A stretch of DNA of 64,000 nt, from positions 1-64,000 of the forward strand of contig NZ_JAHCKL010000017.1 in NCBI RefSeq assembly GCF_026125785.1, given 5' to 3'. Both the position numbers and the translations under genes were made by a program. The number at the start of each line of letters is the position of its first letter. The stretch's first letter is position 1. The notes under the pieces were generated by a model. It was not told the DNA's origin, made no database searches, and saw nothing but the letters and a program-made list of their open reading frames with translations. Below are positions 1 to 6,600 of the stretch, piece by piece. The DNA comes from Hydrogenophaga sp. (GTDB taxonomy: Bacteria; Pseudomonadota; Gammaproteobacteria; Burkholderiales; Burkholderiaceae_C).

Positions 1-218
1 GTGATGTTTTGAGTAGTCAGCTCTTTTATCCGTCACTTAGTTCAGAAAACGGTACCGCCACATGCGGCGGGCCTTCCCGCAGGAAGACGCACGACATCCT
101 CCCGCCTCGCAGTCGGACGCAGACCGCGTCGGTTCCCGGGATTCCACAACGGAACTCTGCCGCATCTTCTTCGACTTGGACGCGTCTGAGGTGACGGGGA
201 TAAAACGCCTGTCTATTT

Positions 219-243
219 GTTGAGCGGCACTTCACCGCTCAAC
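219..243 (+). promoter_or_regulatory. Perfect stem-loop in the leader of the first gene
   Basis: GTTGAGCGG (219-227) and CCGCTCAAC (235-243) form a perfect 9-bp inverted repeat around a 7-base loop. The repeat ends six bases before the AGGAGA ribosome binding site (249-254) of the next gene. It has no following T-run, so it reads better as an operator or an mRNA structure affecting translation than as a terminator. No convincing promoter was identified upstream. Confidence 0.5.
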
Positions 244-258
244 CTACCAGGAGATTCA

Positions 259-567
259 GTGAAAGCAATCATCAACGGTCGTATCTACAACACCGAGACC
301 GCCGACCTCGTCTGCGAAATCAGCCACGGCTGGAAGTCCAACTTCGATTGGCATGAGACTGGGCTTTACCGAACCCCCAAAGGCGCGTTCTTTCTTGCCG
401 GTCAGGGCGGACCTCGTTCGATGTGGGCCAAGCACGACGGGAACTGCAGCAGCAGCGGCAAGGGCCTGCAGGTCATCACTGCTCAGGAAGCACGGAGCTT
501 TATGGAAAAGGCCGGCTGCGATGAGGACACATACGAGGAGTTTGGGCTGCCATTGGTAGAAGGCTGA
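259..567 (+). CDS. Conserved hypothetical protein, about 102 residues
   Basis: A GTG start at 259 is chosen because AGGAGA lies at 249-254. An upstream in-frame start at 217 would place the stem-loop inside the gene. The protein opens with MKAIINGRIYNTETA, continues with short aromatic-rich segments (GLYRTPKGAFFLAGQGG) and ends acidic, suggesting a small soluble beta-rich protein. From memory it resembles a family of small uncharacterised proteins found on mobile elements and phages, typically opening with an 'INGK.Y.TETA' motif. There is no signal peptide or membrane segment, and no function is proposed. The location inside the presumed island fits cargo. Codon use looks like a real gene. 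Confidence 0.7.
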   Translation: MKAIINGRIYNTETADLVCEISHGWKSNFDWHETGLYRTPKGAFFLAGQGGPRSMWAKHDGNCSSSGKGLQVITAQEARSFMEKAGCDEDTYEEFGLPLVEG

Positions 568-612
568 GCTCGTTGCGAGTGCGAGGCACCCCATCAAGTT
601 GGGTTGCTTCCG

Positions 613-876
613 CTACCTCCCATGGCGCTGCGCCCGCCTGGCAAGGAACCTGCTGAGTTCCACGAGCGTGGCACCGCCCATGTCAGGCGCGGCGTTCATG
701 CGCGCGACCAGTGCCTCGTCGCTCACCTCGTCACGTGCGAGCATGTACGCCAGTTCATCGGGACAAAACCCTGGCTTTTCAGCGAGCGCTCTCAGCTCTG
801 CGTGCAAGGAAAGTCCGTCGTCGCCCACGGTCGCGGGCTGACCGTGAGCACTCGGCTTTTTGAGGTCCGTACCCAT
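613..876 (-). CDS. Hypothetical protein, 87 residues
   Basis: A small minus-strand reading frame starting at ATG 876. The product is soluble, begins basic and has a helical middle and C-terminus (residues about 24-85, with segments such as LHAELRALAEK, DELAYMLARDE and LVELSRFLARR). The start lies nine bases downstream of the stop of the preceding minus-strand frame, so the two could be co-transcribed. The ribosome binding site is weak (GAGCCTGCGA). I recognise no domain. The amino-acid composition is more protein-like than that of the opposite strand, which is the main support. It could still be spurious. Confidence 0.4.
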   Translation of the reverse strand: MGTDLKKPSAHGQPATVGDDGLSLHAELRALAEKPGFCPDELAYMLARDEVSDEALVARMNAAPDMGGATLVELSRFLARRAQRHGR

Positions 877-885
877 TCGCAGGCT

Positions 886-1194
886 CTACAGGTCTTTGTC
901 CCGTGGCTCCGGGAAGGGACCAGGAGCTGCCGCGACCTTCAAGAGCTGCTCCCTCGACGGGCTGACAGTCCAAGGAGCGGCCACCTCCATCTTCGTGCCG
1001 GCGAATGAGATGCGGTCGCCGCCATCCGGCTCCTCCACCACCCCTTTCGCCAAACGCTCGCGCATCATCGCCTCAACAGCTCGCAGCGGTGCGGCCGGCA
1101 GCAAGCCGGTGGAGCCGACCGAAAGCCCGCCCGCCTTTGGCTTGCTGGCCGGTGGGGCCTTCTCGTTTGGGAGTTTGGTACTGGCCATCTGCAC
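886..1194 (-). CDS. Hypothetical protein, up to 102 residues
   Basis: A minus-strand frame between the Fic gene and the 87-residue frame. The N-terminus is rich in Lys, Pro and Ser (KLPNEKAPPASKPKAGG) and probably disordered. A helical segment follows (LRAVEAMMRERLAKG), then a short beta-like segment. Starts are possible at 1194 or 1188, and neither has a good ribosome binding site. An overlapping frame at 1073-1255 starting with TTG is a competing reading. About 140 bases separate it from the Fic stop, so it may be on the Fic transcript. No recognisable family. Confidence 0.35.
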   Translation of the reverse strand: MQMASTKLPNEKAPPASKPKAGGLSVGSTGLLPAAPLRAVEAMMRERLAKGVVEEPDGGDRISFAGTKMEVAAPWTVSPSREQLLKVAAAPGPFPEPRDKDL

Positions 1195-1336
1195 ATACTA
1201 GCCAGGCTCGCCCGTTCTCGATAGTCACGCGCTGCTGCGGCTCCTGCGCCTTCAATGCCTGATGCCCCGGTCCTCCCCGGACGAGGTGGGCGTAGGAGCG
1301 TTACGGCTCAAGCAGCGGGTCCAAATGCCAGGCCCA

Positions 1337-2707
1337 TCAACGACGCCGCCCCGCATCTATCCATCGCTGCGTCATGCCTCGTGCGAGGTTGTAGCGGGCG
1401 CAGTTGTACTGCTCCAGCTGGTCGAGCTCGGTGTTCGCGATGAGGCGCAGCGCCGCGCTGTCAGCGGCATCGACGTGCACATCGGCAAACGCGGCCTCCA
1501 GCGTTCGGCCATGGAAGACCACGAACTGCATCAGCTCGTTCAGGGCCTGCCGGTACTTGGTCCGAATCGGGTCGGGCGCTGACAGAGACGCGCGCAGCAC
1601 GCTGTACTTCTGAATCGAGCGGCGGTAGATGAACTCGAACAAGTCCACCGCCGCAGCCACGTTGCGCTGCTCGTAGACACCGAGCATGGCGGTCGCGTAG
1701 TCCGAGCGCTCCACGTCCAAGAATGACAGTGGTGCGCAGTTGTAGAGCATGAGCGGCATGTTGGCGCTTAGACGACTCGTGCGCTTGTTGCCGTCCGCGA
1801 AGGGCTGCAGGTAGGCCAGATTGACCCACAGGAAGAAGGCCGCCTCAACGGGATTGCGGATGTTCCGCACCTTGTCGACGATGGCGTTCAGCGTCTCCTC
1901 AAGGAGCGTGGGAATGCTGCTGGGGGTGTAGACCGAGCCGTCGATGTTCACCACGCGCCGACGGATGCTGCCGATGTCGCGCGAGTCGCGCAGAAGGTCC
2001 CGCATCAGCTTGGCCTGCAGGTCGACGATGACGGGCACGGTGATGCCCTCTGTCGGTACCGCATCGACCATGAACTCGATGGCGCTCTTGTGATTGAGCA
2101 GCATCAGGGTGTCCTCGTCGAGTGGGCCGCCCTGTTGGCCGAGCTCGAAGAGTTCCTTGGTGTCCAGCAGGCTCTTGTTGTTGCCCTCGAGGCGCGACGA
2201 CGACCACGACAGGTCGATGAGCAGCTGCTCGAGCACTTCGCGCGCGTAGGTTCCTGCAGGTTGCTGGTCTTGGCTGCGGCCGGCGTCGTACAAGTCTGTG
2301 GCCAATTGCGGCGGCAGCAAGCTGGACTGGTTCGGGATGTAGCTGTTCACGAACCCGCTGTCGTAGCCCACGGGGGCGCGGGTGCCCAAGGGTGCGCGCA
2401 GCGCCTCGACTAGGGGCTGTGCAGCCGCCGACCATTGCAGCACCCCAGACCCGGCCTGCGTTTGGGCGCCAGCGGGCAAAGCGCGCAGCACTGCCTCGGC
2501 CGCTGCGGTCGCCAGGTAGCGGGTCGAGCGGCCGTCCCCGCGCTTCTCCAGAAAGCCAGCGGCCAGAAGGTCCCGCAAGTCCCGGTTGATGGTGGGCCGG
2601 GAGACCTGGAGAGCGTGCTCCAGCGCACTTGGCGCAACCGGCTCCCCCGCTGCCAGGACTCGGCGGAGCAGCTCCTCATGGCGGGGCGACAGTGAGGGAG
2701 TTGTCAT
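1337..2707 (-). CDS. Fic-domain protein with N-terminal winged helix; Fic-motif His replaced by Gln
   Basis: With the ATG start at 2707 the protein has 456 residues. Residues about 8-65 are a winged-helix DNA-binding domain (ALQVSRPTINRDLRDLLAAG, then a basic wing with RGDGRSTRY). The central part is a Fic domain. The sequence SSRLEGN fits the class II inhibitory motif (S/T)xxxE(G/N), with Glu at about residue 174. The Fic motif reads LQPFADGNKRTSR, where canonical enzymes have HPFxDGNGR: the catalytic His is Gln at about residue 301, while the Asp, Gly-Asn and Arg positions remain. Family members usually transfer AMP or another nucleotide part to proteins; this one may have altered or no transferase activity. 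A TTG start at 2743 is possible but would leave almost no leader after the predicted promoter. The winged helix and the palindromes in its own promoter suggest autoregulation. Confidence 0.85.
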   Translation of the reverse strand: MTTPSLSPRHEELLRRVLAAGEPVAPSALEHALQVSRPTINRDLRDLLAAGFLEKRGDGRSTRYLATAAAEAVLRALPAGAQTQAGSGVLQWSAAAQPLVEALRAPLGTRAPVGYDSGFVNSYIPNQSSLLPPQLATDLYDAGRSQDQQPAGTYAREVLEQLLIDLSWSSSRLEGNNKSLLDTKELFELGQQGGPLDEDTLMLLNHKSAIEFMVDAVPTEGITVPVIVDLQAKLMRDLLRDSRDIGSIRRRVVNIDGSVYTPSSIPTLLEETLNAIVDKVRNIRNPVEAAFFLWVNLAYLQPFADGNKRTSRLSANMPLMLYNCAPLSFLDVERSDYATAMLGVYEQRNVAAAVDLFEFIYRRSIQKYSVLRASLSAPDPIRTKYRQALNELMQFVVFHGRTLEAAFADVHVDAADSAALRLIANTELDQLEQYNCARYNLARGMTQRWIDAGRRR

Positions 2708-2728
2708 GTGGCAGCGAACCTTGTCAAT

Positions 2729-2785
2729 CTTGTCATTTGACAAGAAAAGACCTTAATCTTATCTTCTGGCTTGTGTCATGACAAG
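2729..2785 (-). promoter_or_regulatory. Fic gene promoter with two palindromic operators
   Basis: On the minus strand TTGTCA (2779-2784) and TAAGAT (2756-2761) are separated by exactly 17 bases, a good sigma70 promoter with an expected start near 2749. Two 16-bp palindromes overlap it. CTTGTGTCATGACAAG (2770-2785, one mismatch) covers the -35. CTTGTCATTTGACAAG (2729-2744, perfect) lies just downstream of the start. Their centres are 41 bp apart, about four helical turns. Further TTGTCA half-sites occur at 2721-2726 and 2701-2706. The layout suits repression by the gene's own winged-helix domain, which is inference. Confidence 0.65.
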
Positions 2786-2882
2786 AAAAAGACGAGATTA
2801 CCCCCCTGTGATAAGAAAACTCCACCAGGGACCGTCGCTCAACCAATCGATGCGTTGGGAGGCGATGAAGCCTTTCCCGGGT

Positions 2883-3935
2883 TCAGTGCCGATGTAGGTG
2901 ATGCAGGTCTGGTACGTGCGGGTGCCGATGAACCACCGCTGAATGCCTGTGCGCATGGCTGTGCGGACCTGCGGGAAACACATCATGGTGGTGGTCGTGA
3001 TGACCATCATCGTGTGTGTGGGCGTGTTCATGGTCCAGCTCTTCGTGAACATGCTCGTGCTCGTGGGATTCAGCCAGATGGAGCACGACGCCGGCCAACA
3101 TCAGCGCACCGCCAAGCCATAAGAGCGAACCGCCTCCGCGCTCACCCAGCGCGAAGGCCCCCGCCGCGCCGATGAAGGGCGCAAACGCGAACACCGAGCC
3201 GGTGCGGGCAGCGCCAAAGCGGCGTTGGGCCAGCAAGTAAAAGCGCAAGCTGAGGCCGTAGCCGGTGGCACCAACAGCCAGAAGCGCCATGGCAGCGCTC
3301 CAGGCGGGCACGGACTCCGACAGCAGCCACGCCAAGGTGAAGGTGGCCAGTGCCCCAAGCGTGGCCTTGACCAGCACGACCTGCCCGGGGTCTCGGTCAG
3401 CCACGCCGCGCGAGAGCGTGTTGTCCACGCCCCATGCAGCCGTGGCCAGCAGCACGGCGAGCAGGCCCAGCAGCTGCGCATCACCTTGCAGCCCCTGGTC
3501 CAGTGCCAGCAGAACGCCACCCGCCAGCAGCGACAGCATGGCGAACACCACCCGGCGGTCGACCGTTTCGCCGTAGAGGCGCCAGGCCAGCAGCGCGGTG
3601 AACACTGCCTCGAGCGTGAGCATCAAGGAGGCCGACGCGCCGCTTGTGTTCTGCAGCCCCCACGCGAGCGCCACGGGCCCCGCCACTGCGCCAAAGAAGG
3701 CCATGGCCAGCAGTCGGCCAGCATCGCTGCGCTGCAGGCGGGCCTCGCGCTCGGGCGGGCGCCGCATGAAGAGCGCCGCCAGCGCCGCACCCGCATACAG
3801 CAAGCCGGCGGTGGTGAACGCGCCAAGCCCCTTCCCCCACCACTGGACGAAGGGTGTGCTGAGCCCGAAAAGGGCGGCCGCCAGCAGTGCCAGCAGACCG
3901 CCCATGAGCACCGGGTTGCTCAACCGGCGCGCCAT
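2883..3935 (-). CDS. EamA/DMT-family transporter with histidine-rich C-terminal tail
   Basis: 350 residues. The first 290 or so carry about ten hydrophobic segments in two repeats, the EamA pattern of the drug/metabolite transporter superfamily, so this is an inner-membrane protein. The last 62 residues contain 24 histidines in HxH and HH clusters and end DLHHLHRH. The tail is soluble and should bind Zn, Ni, Co or Cu. The start lies three bases after the stop of the DUF6488-like gene, so they are co-transcribed and probably translationally coupled. A tail of this kind occurs in some EamA relatives near metal-resistance genes. The actual substrate is unknown; a divalent cation or a metal complex is an inference from tail and neighbours. 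Confidence 0.85.
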   Translation of the reverse strand: MARRLSNPVLMGGLLALLAAALFGLSTPFVQWWGKGLGAFTTAGLLYAGAALAALFMRRPPEREARLQRSDAGRLLAMAFFGAVAGPVALAWGLQNTSGASASLMLTLEAVFTALLAWRLYGETVDRRVVFAMLSLLAGGVLLALDQGLQGDAQLLGLLAVLLATAAWGVDNTLSRGVADRDPGQVVLVKATLGALATFTLAWLLSESVPAWSAAMALLAVGATGYGLSLRFYLLAQRRFGAARTGSVFAFAPFIGAAGAFALGERGGGSLLWLGGALMLAGVVLHLAESHEHEHVHEELDHEHAHTHDDGHHDHHHDVFPAGPHSHAHRHSAVVHRHPHVPDLHHLHRH

Positions 3936-3938
3936 GGC

Positions 3939-4289
3939 TTACTGACCGGTGAAGTTGGCCGCGATGAAGTTGCCAGGGTGCGAGAAGAAGATGTAGAGCG
4001 TCTGCTTCGACTTGTCGGTGGCGGCCGGGTTGCTGAAGGCGACCTTCCACTCCTTGCCCTTTTTGCCGTCGACCAGCTCGAGCTTCTCGAGTTTGGCTGC
4101 CTGCCAGGAGCTCTCGAGCTTGCCGCTCTTGACCAGGGCGGCGCGCCGCTGGTTGGCGCAGTCGGTCACGACGGCTTCGGTGGCGGGCTTCTTGCCGTGG
4201 AAGTGGCAGCTGCCGCCTACATCGGCCAGGGCCACAGGGCTGAAAGCAGGCAAAGCCAGGAGGGCGACAGAGAGAAGAATGGATTTCAT
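3939..4289 (-). CDS. Small secreted protein, DUF6488-like
   Basis: 116 residues with a clear Sec signal peptide (about residues 1-22, MKSILLSVALLALPAFSPVALA). The mature protein begins DVGGSCHFHGKKPATEAVV, giving Cys, His and His close together at the new N-terminus, a possible metal site. A second Cys lies near residue 44. The rest is charged and short, ending FFSHPGNFIAANFTGQ. From memory it matches proteins annotated DUF6488, of unknown function. It lies between hupE and the His-tailed EamA gene on the same strand, 39 bases after hupE, suggesting a periplasmic partner in metal handling. The start ATG at 4289 follows a GGAG-type site. Confidence 0.75.
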   Translation of the reverse strand: MKSILLSVALLALPAFSPVALADVGGSCHFHGKKPATEAVVTDCANQRRAALVKSGKLESSWQAAKLEKLELVDGKKGKEWKVAFSNPAATDKSKQTLYIFFSHPGNFIAANFTGQ

Positions 4290-4328
4290 GAGGGGACTCC
4301 GTTGGTACGTTTGAGTGAATGAGGGGGT

Positions 4329-5114
4329 TCAGATGCCGCTTCGGCTCTTGTCTTCGGTGTTCTCCACGTCCATGTCTTCATGGGCGTGGCGGTGCTCGGC
4401 GGCCGGGAAACGGAAGCTGTCGGGGTGGGCGTCGTGCTGGTACCCGTGAAGTTGGGTGAACAGCAGGTACACGCCCCCGTAGAACAGCGCCAGGTTGGCC
4501 GCGTAGCTGAACCGCTTGAACGAAGGCCGGTGGCGCCACAGGGCGAGGGCACCCACCATGACCGTCAACGCCGCTATCTGACCCACCTCCACGCCCACGT
4601 TGAAGCTGAGGATGCGCCAGAGCATGGCCACCGGGTCATCGCCCAGCGGCAGTTGCTGCAGGCGCGTCGACAGGCCAAAGCCGTGCAACAACCCGAAGAT
4701 GAAGACGGCCCCCAACAGGTTGGGCGATGCCATCGAGAAGTGCTTCTGAAAGCCGCCGTTGTTGTCGAAGGCCTTGTACATCACGCTCAGCGCGATGATG
4801 GCGTCGACCAGGTAGTAGTTCCAGGTGATTTTGAAGTACGTGGCAAAGATGAGGGTGATGCAGTGCCCGATGGTGAACACCGTGACGAACTTCGCCACGT
4901 CGCGGAACGTGGTGAGGAAGAACACCACGCCGAACAGGAACAGCAGGTGGTCGTAACCGGTAAGCATGTGCCGCGCACCGAGTTCGACGTAGTGAAGGTA
5001 GCCAGCTTCGAGCATGCGCTGCTGGTCCTCGGGTGAGATGCCATGGGCTGCGGCCAGTATGGGCAGGAGCCCCAGCAACAGCACCAGCAGGCGCTTTGGA
5101 TGAGTGATGTGCAT
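4329..5114 (-). CDS. HupE/UreJ-family membrane protein
   Basis: 261 residues from ATG 5114. A GTG at 5147 would add 11 residues before the signal sequence and is less likely. A signal peptide (about 1-23, ending ILAAAHG) precedes about six membrane segments. The family hallmark HGxxxGxDHxLFLxG appears as ARHMLTGYDHLLFLFGV. Other conserved pieces are FTIGHCITL and FGLLHGFGLS, with histidines inside the membrane. HupE and UreJ relatives mediate nickel or cobalt entry, and this longer subgroup sits in metal-resistance or uptake loci. The C-terminus is His/Asp/Glu rich (EHRHAHEDMDVE). Downstream lie the DUF6488-like and EamA genes; upstream is a His-rich exported protein. Metal specificity cannot be read from sequence. 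Confidence 0.85.
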   Translation of the reverse strand: MHITHPKRLLVLLLGLLPILAAAHGISPEDQQRMLEAGYLHYVELGARHMLTGYDHLLFLFGVVFFLTTFRDVAKFVTVFTIGHCITLIFATYFKITWNYYLVDAIIALSVMYKAFDNNGGFQKHFSMASPNLLGAVFIFGLLHGFGLSTRLQQLPLGDDPVAMLWRILSFNVGVEVGQIAALTVMVGALALWRHRPSFKRFSYAANLALFYGGVYLLFTQLHGYQHDAHPDSFRFPAAEHRHAHEDMDVENTEDKSRSGI

Positions 5115-5241
5115 GTTGATTTCGGATAGGGGTTGACCGCTTCGCACGCGGGCAAAGCGGTGGCCTGCGCTGCGCGCAGGCGAACAAGCGGGATGTACTG
5201 AGGTAGGCGGCTCGTGCCGCTATCCGGGTCCGTACCCGGTG

Positions 5242-5595
5242 TCAGGCGCGGGCGCTGGGCGGGCGCAGCAATCCGTCAAGGAAGACGGTGGGAGGCCAGA
5301 CATCGCGGGCCATTGGCGCCGCATCCGACGGGGCGTCGAATGCCATGGTCGACGTCAACGCATCCAGCGCCGAAGGCTGGAACCCGTCATCGGCATGGAA
5401 ATGTGGACCGCTGTCTGCGTCGGATGACAGGTGCAGCGAAGCGTCGTCGTGGTGATGGTGGTCACGGTCCTGTTGGTGGACCGTCATGTGCGCAATCTGC
5501 TCACCCCTGGCCTCAATAGCGAAGGGCGTCAGCCACGCCATGCTCTGCCAGAGCATGAGCGCAATCAGCAGTAAGGGCCGAAAAGAGAGGCACAC
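5242..5595 (-). CDS. Exported histidine-rich protein, CzcI-like
   Basis: 117 residues starting at GTG 5595. An N-terminal hydrophobic stretch (residues about 7-24) is a signal peptide or anchor. A soluble part with a His/Asp cluster follows (HQQDRDHHHHDDASLHL, then GPHFHADDG), and the protein ends FLDGLLRPPSARA. Size, signal and a central His cluster resemble CzcI-type small proteins found beside CzcCBA cation efflux genes, but identity is low by eye and no czc genes are in the window. A TATACT -10-like box (5603-5608, minus strand) lies seven bases before the GTG, so the message may be leaderless. It heads the hupE cluster, with 127 bases to hupE. Confidence 0.6.
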   Translation of the reverse strand: MCLSFRPLLLIALMLWQSMAWLTPFAIEARGEQIAHMTVHQQDRDHHHHDDASLHLSSDADSGPHFHADDGFQPSALDALTSTMAFDAPSDAAPMARDVWPPTVFLDGLLRPPSARA

Positions 5596-5807
5596 GGACT
5601 CAAGTATAGGCTTCGCAGGACCGTGGAATTCAGAAACCAGGCACGTTGAATGCTCGTCAGAACCGCGTAGAGGGGGTACTCGGTCGCTGCGAATTACCTC
5701 TACACGCTGTTGGCAGCCAAGCTCACCAGACCTAGACTTGCGTGGCCGGAGGGGTCTCGACAGTCAGAGAGCATATGGACGGTGTCGCTGGCGACCGGTG
5801 TCTGACG

Positions 5808-6104
5808 CTAGCTAACTCGGGAAACGGCCCCCTCGACCGTCGCAAGGACCTGAGTGGCGTCCCGCAAGGTTTGCACGAACCCAGACGCGTGCACCGCGTC
5901 GACCAAGGTCCGAACTTCCATCTCACTCATGCTCCGGACGAGCGCTGCGACACCGAAGCCTTCAAGCGCTCCTGGGAGGTCTCCAAGCGGGGCTTCTGCC
6001 GCCGCGCCGAGCAGGTCCTGCGCCGACGCTTCAGGGGCAACGCCTGGCCGGTCCGACGCACCAACGTCGGCGCACTTTTGCAGCTGTGAGGGAGCGCGAG
6101 GCAT
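5808..6104 (-). CDS. Doubtful hypothetical protein, 98 residues
   Basis: A minus-strand frame with acceptable composition in its second half (LVRSMSEMEVRTLVDAVHASGF, then a helical end). There is no recognisable domain, no signal peptide and no ribosome binding site before ATG 6104. Frames on the opposite strand overlap it fully. It lies near the right end of the presumed island, where decayed genes are common. Kept only as a candidate. Confidence 0.25.
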   Translation of the reverse strand: MPRAPSQLQKCADVGASDRPGVAPEASAQDLLGAAAEAPLGDLPGALEGFGVAALVRSMSEMEVRTLVDAVHASGFVQTLRDATQVLATVEGAVSRVS

Positions 6105-6216
6105 GTTGCTAGACTAACCGAACAGGGGCGTCTGGAGCCCTCTTCAACCACGCTGAAACGGTGGTGCAAACCGCCCCGGAAACGGCTCTGTCAAGCCCCC
6201 ATCCTTGACGGCCAGT

Positions 6217-6258
6217 CGCGGCCACCAACGGCCGCGAAATCTGCGGCAAATCTGCGGC
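6217..6258. repeat. Perfect hairpin followed by an 11-bp tandem repeat
   Basis: CGCGGCC (6217-6223) and GGCCGCG (6230-6236) form a perfect 7-bp stem with loop ACCAAC. AAATCTGCGGC follows directly, twice in tandem (6237-6247 and 6248-6258). The pair lies about 120 bases left of the tRNA-Pro fragment. A role as recombinase or accessory-protein binding sites is an inference. Confidence 0.6.
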
Positions 6259-6280
6259 AGCGGAACCGTTTTGAAGGGGG

Positions 6281-6306
6281 TGGAAACGGATGGAAAAACT
6301 TGGAAA
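6281..6306 (+). repeat. Three TGGAAA boxes spaced exactly 10 bp
   Basis: TGGAAA starts at 6281, 6291 and 6301, so the boxes fall on one helical face. This region is A-rich compared with its surroundings. It lies about 75 bases before the tRNA fragment. Such phasing can reflect intrinsic bending or an array of protein binding sites. Confidence 0.5.
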
Positions 6307-6378
6307 GAGCGTGCTAAGCTGTTGATTCTTCTAGGACGCCCTCACCCCTCGAGAGGCTCCTGAAGCCAGAGGGCCGGA

Positions 6379-6423
6379 TTCGGGACGTAGAGGCCGGAGG
6401 TTCGAATCCTCTCACCCCGACCA
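6379..6423 (+). other. 3' half of a tRNA-Pro(CGG) gene: probable attachment site of an integrated element
   Basis: From 6379 the sequence is the 3' half of a tRNA: anticodon loop TTCGGGA (6379-6385, anticodon CGG), 3' strand of the anticodon stem CGTAG (6386-6390), variable bases (6391-6395), T stem GGAGG (6396-6400), loop TTCGAAT (6401-6407), CCTCT (6408-6412), acceptor strand CACCCCG (6413-6419), discriminator A and encoded CCA (6421-6423). The bases before 6379 cannot pair with CGTAG, and no D arm or 5' acceptor strand is present, so this is not a working tRNA gene. A 3' tRNA segment of about 45 bases is the usual duplicate left when an integrase inserts DNA into a tRNA gene. Core genes start immediately to the right. 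Confidence 0.8.
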
Positions 6424-6558
6424 ATTTCCTTGCTGCAACGCCCGGTCCGGGATGGACGGTTCGATACAGCACCTCGACGGCAACCGGCTCTTTCCGGCGC
6501 GACCTTGATACAACGCCGAATGCGGCAGAAGCCGCAATTTCGGCACAAGTCGCCTCAA

Positions 6559-6587
6559 TTGAGACGGCCAAGTCCTTGATTTACGAT
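6559..6587 (+). promoter_or_regulatory. Probable sigma70 promoter of pilB
   Basis: TTGAGA (6559-6564) and TACGAT (6582-6587) are separated by 17 bases. Transcription would start near 6594, giving a very short leader to the pilB ATG at 6601. There is no clear ribosome binding site. The promoter lies right of the tRNA fragment, so it belongs to the core side. Confidence 0.45.
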
Positions 6588-6600
6588 AGATTACGGGCTT

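Larger units (their letters stand above)
6105..6378. other. Non-coding right flank of the island
   Basis: No supported gene lies between the doubtful 98-residue frame and the pilB promoter. Within this stretch are a perfect hairpin, an 11-bp tandem repeat and three phased TGGAAA boxes, listed separately. They precede the tRNA-Pro fragment. The layout resembles an attachment-site arm region. No integrase gene is visible in the window. Confidence 0.5.

Noticed and set aside
9..235. Short frames on both strands at the window start (9-194 plus, 26-235 minus)
   Set aside because: No ribosome binding site, no recognisable sequence, and they overlap each other.
1073..1255. 60-residue minus-strand frame starting with TTG
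   Set aside because: Overlaps the more plausible 886-1194 frame and loses protein-like composition after about 30 residues. The choice between them is not certain.
1337..2785. Fic gene as half of a FicT-FicA toxin-antitoxin pair
   Set aside because: The inhibitory motif is inside the protein (class II) and no small FicA-like gene with that motif lies next to it.
2798..3052. 84-residue minus-strand frame with MMVITTTTMM
   Set aside because: It is another frame of the His-rich tail of the EamA gene; the low-complexity codons give Met/Thr runs.
6314..6571. Minus-strand frames giving VRGFEPPAST and GERIRTSGLYV peptides
   Set aside because: These are translations of the antisense of the tRNA-Pro fragment, a well-known source of false proteins in databases.
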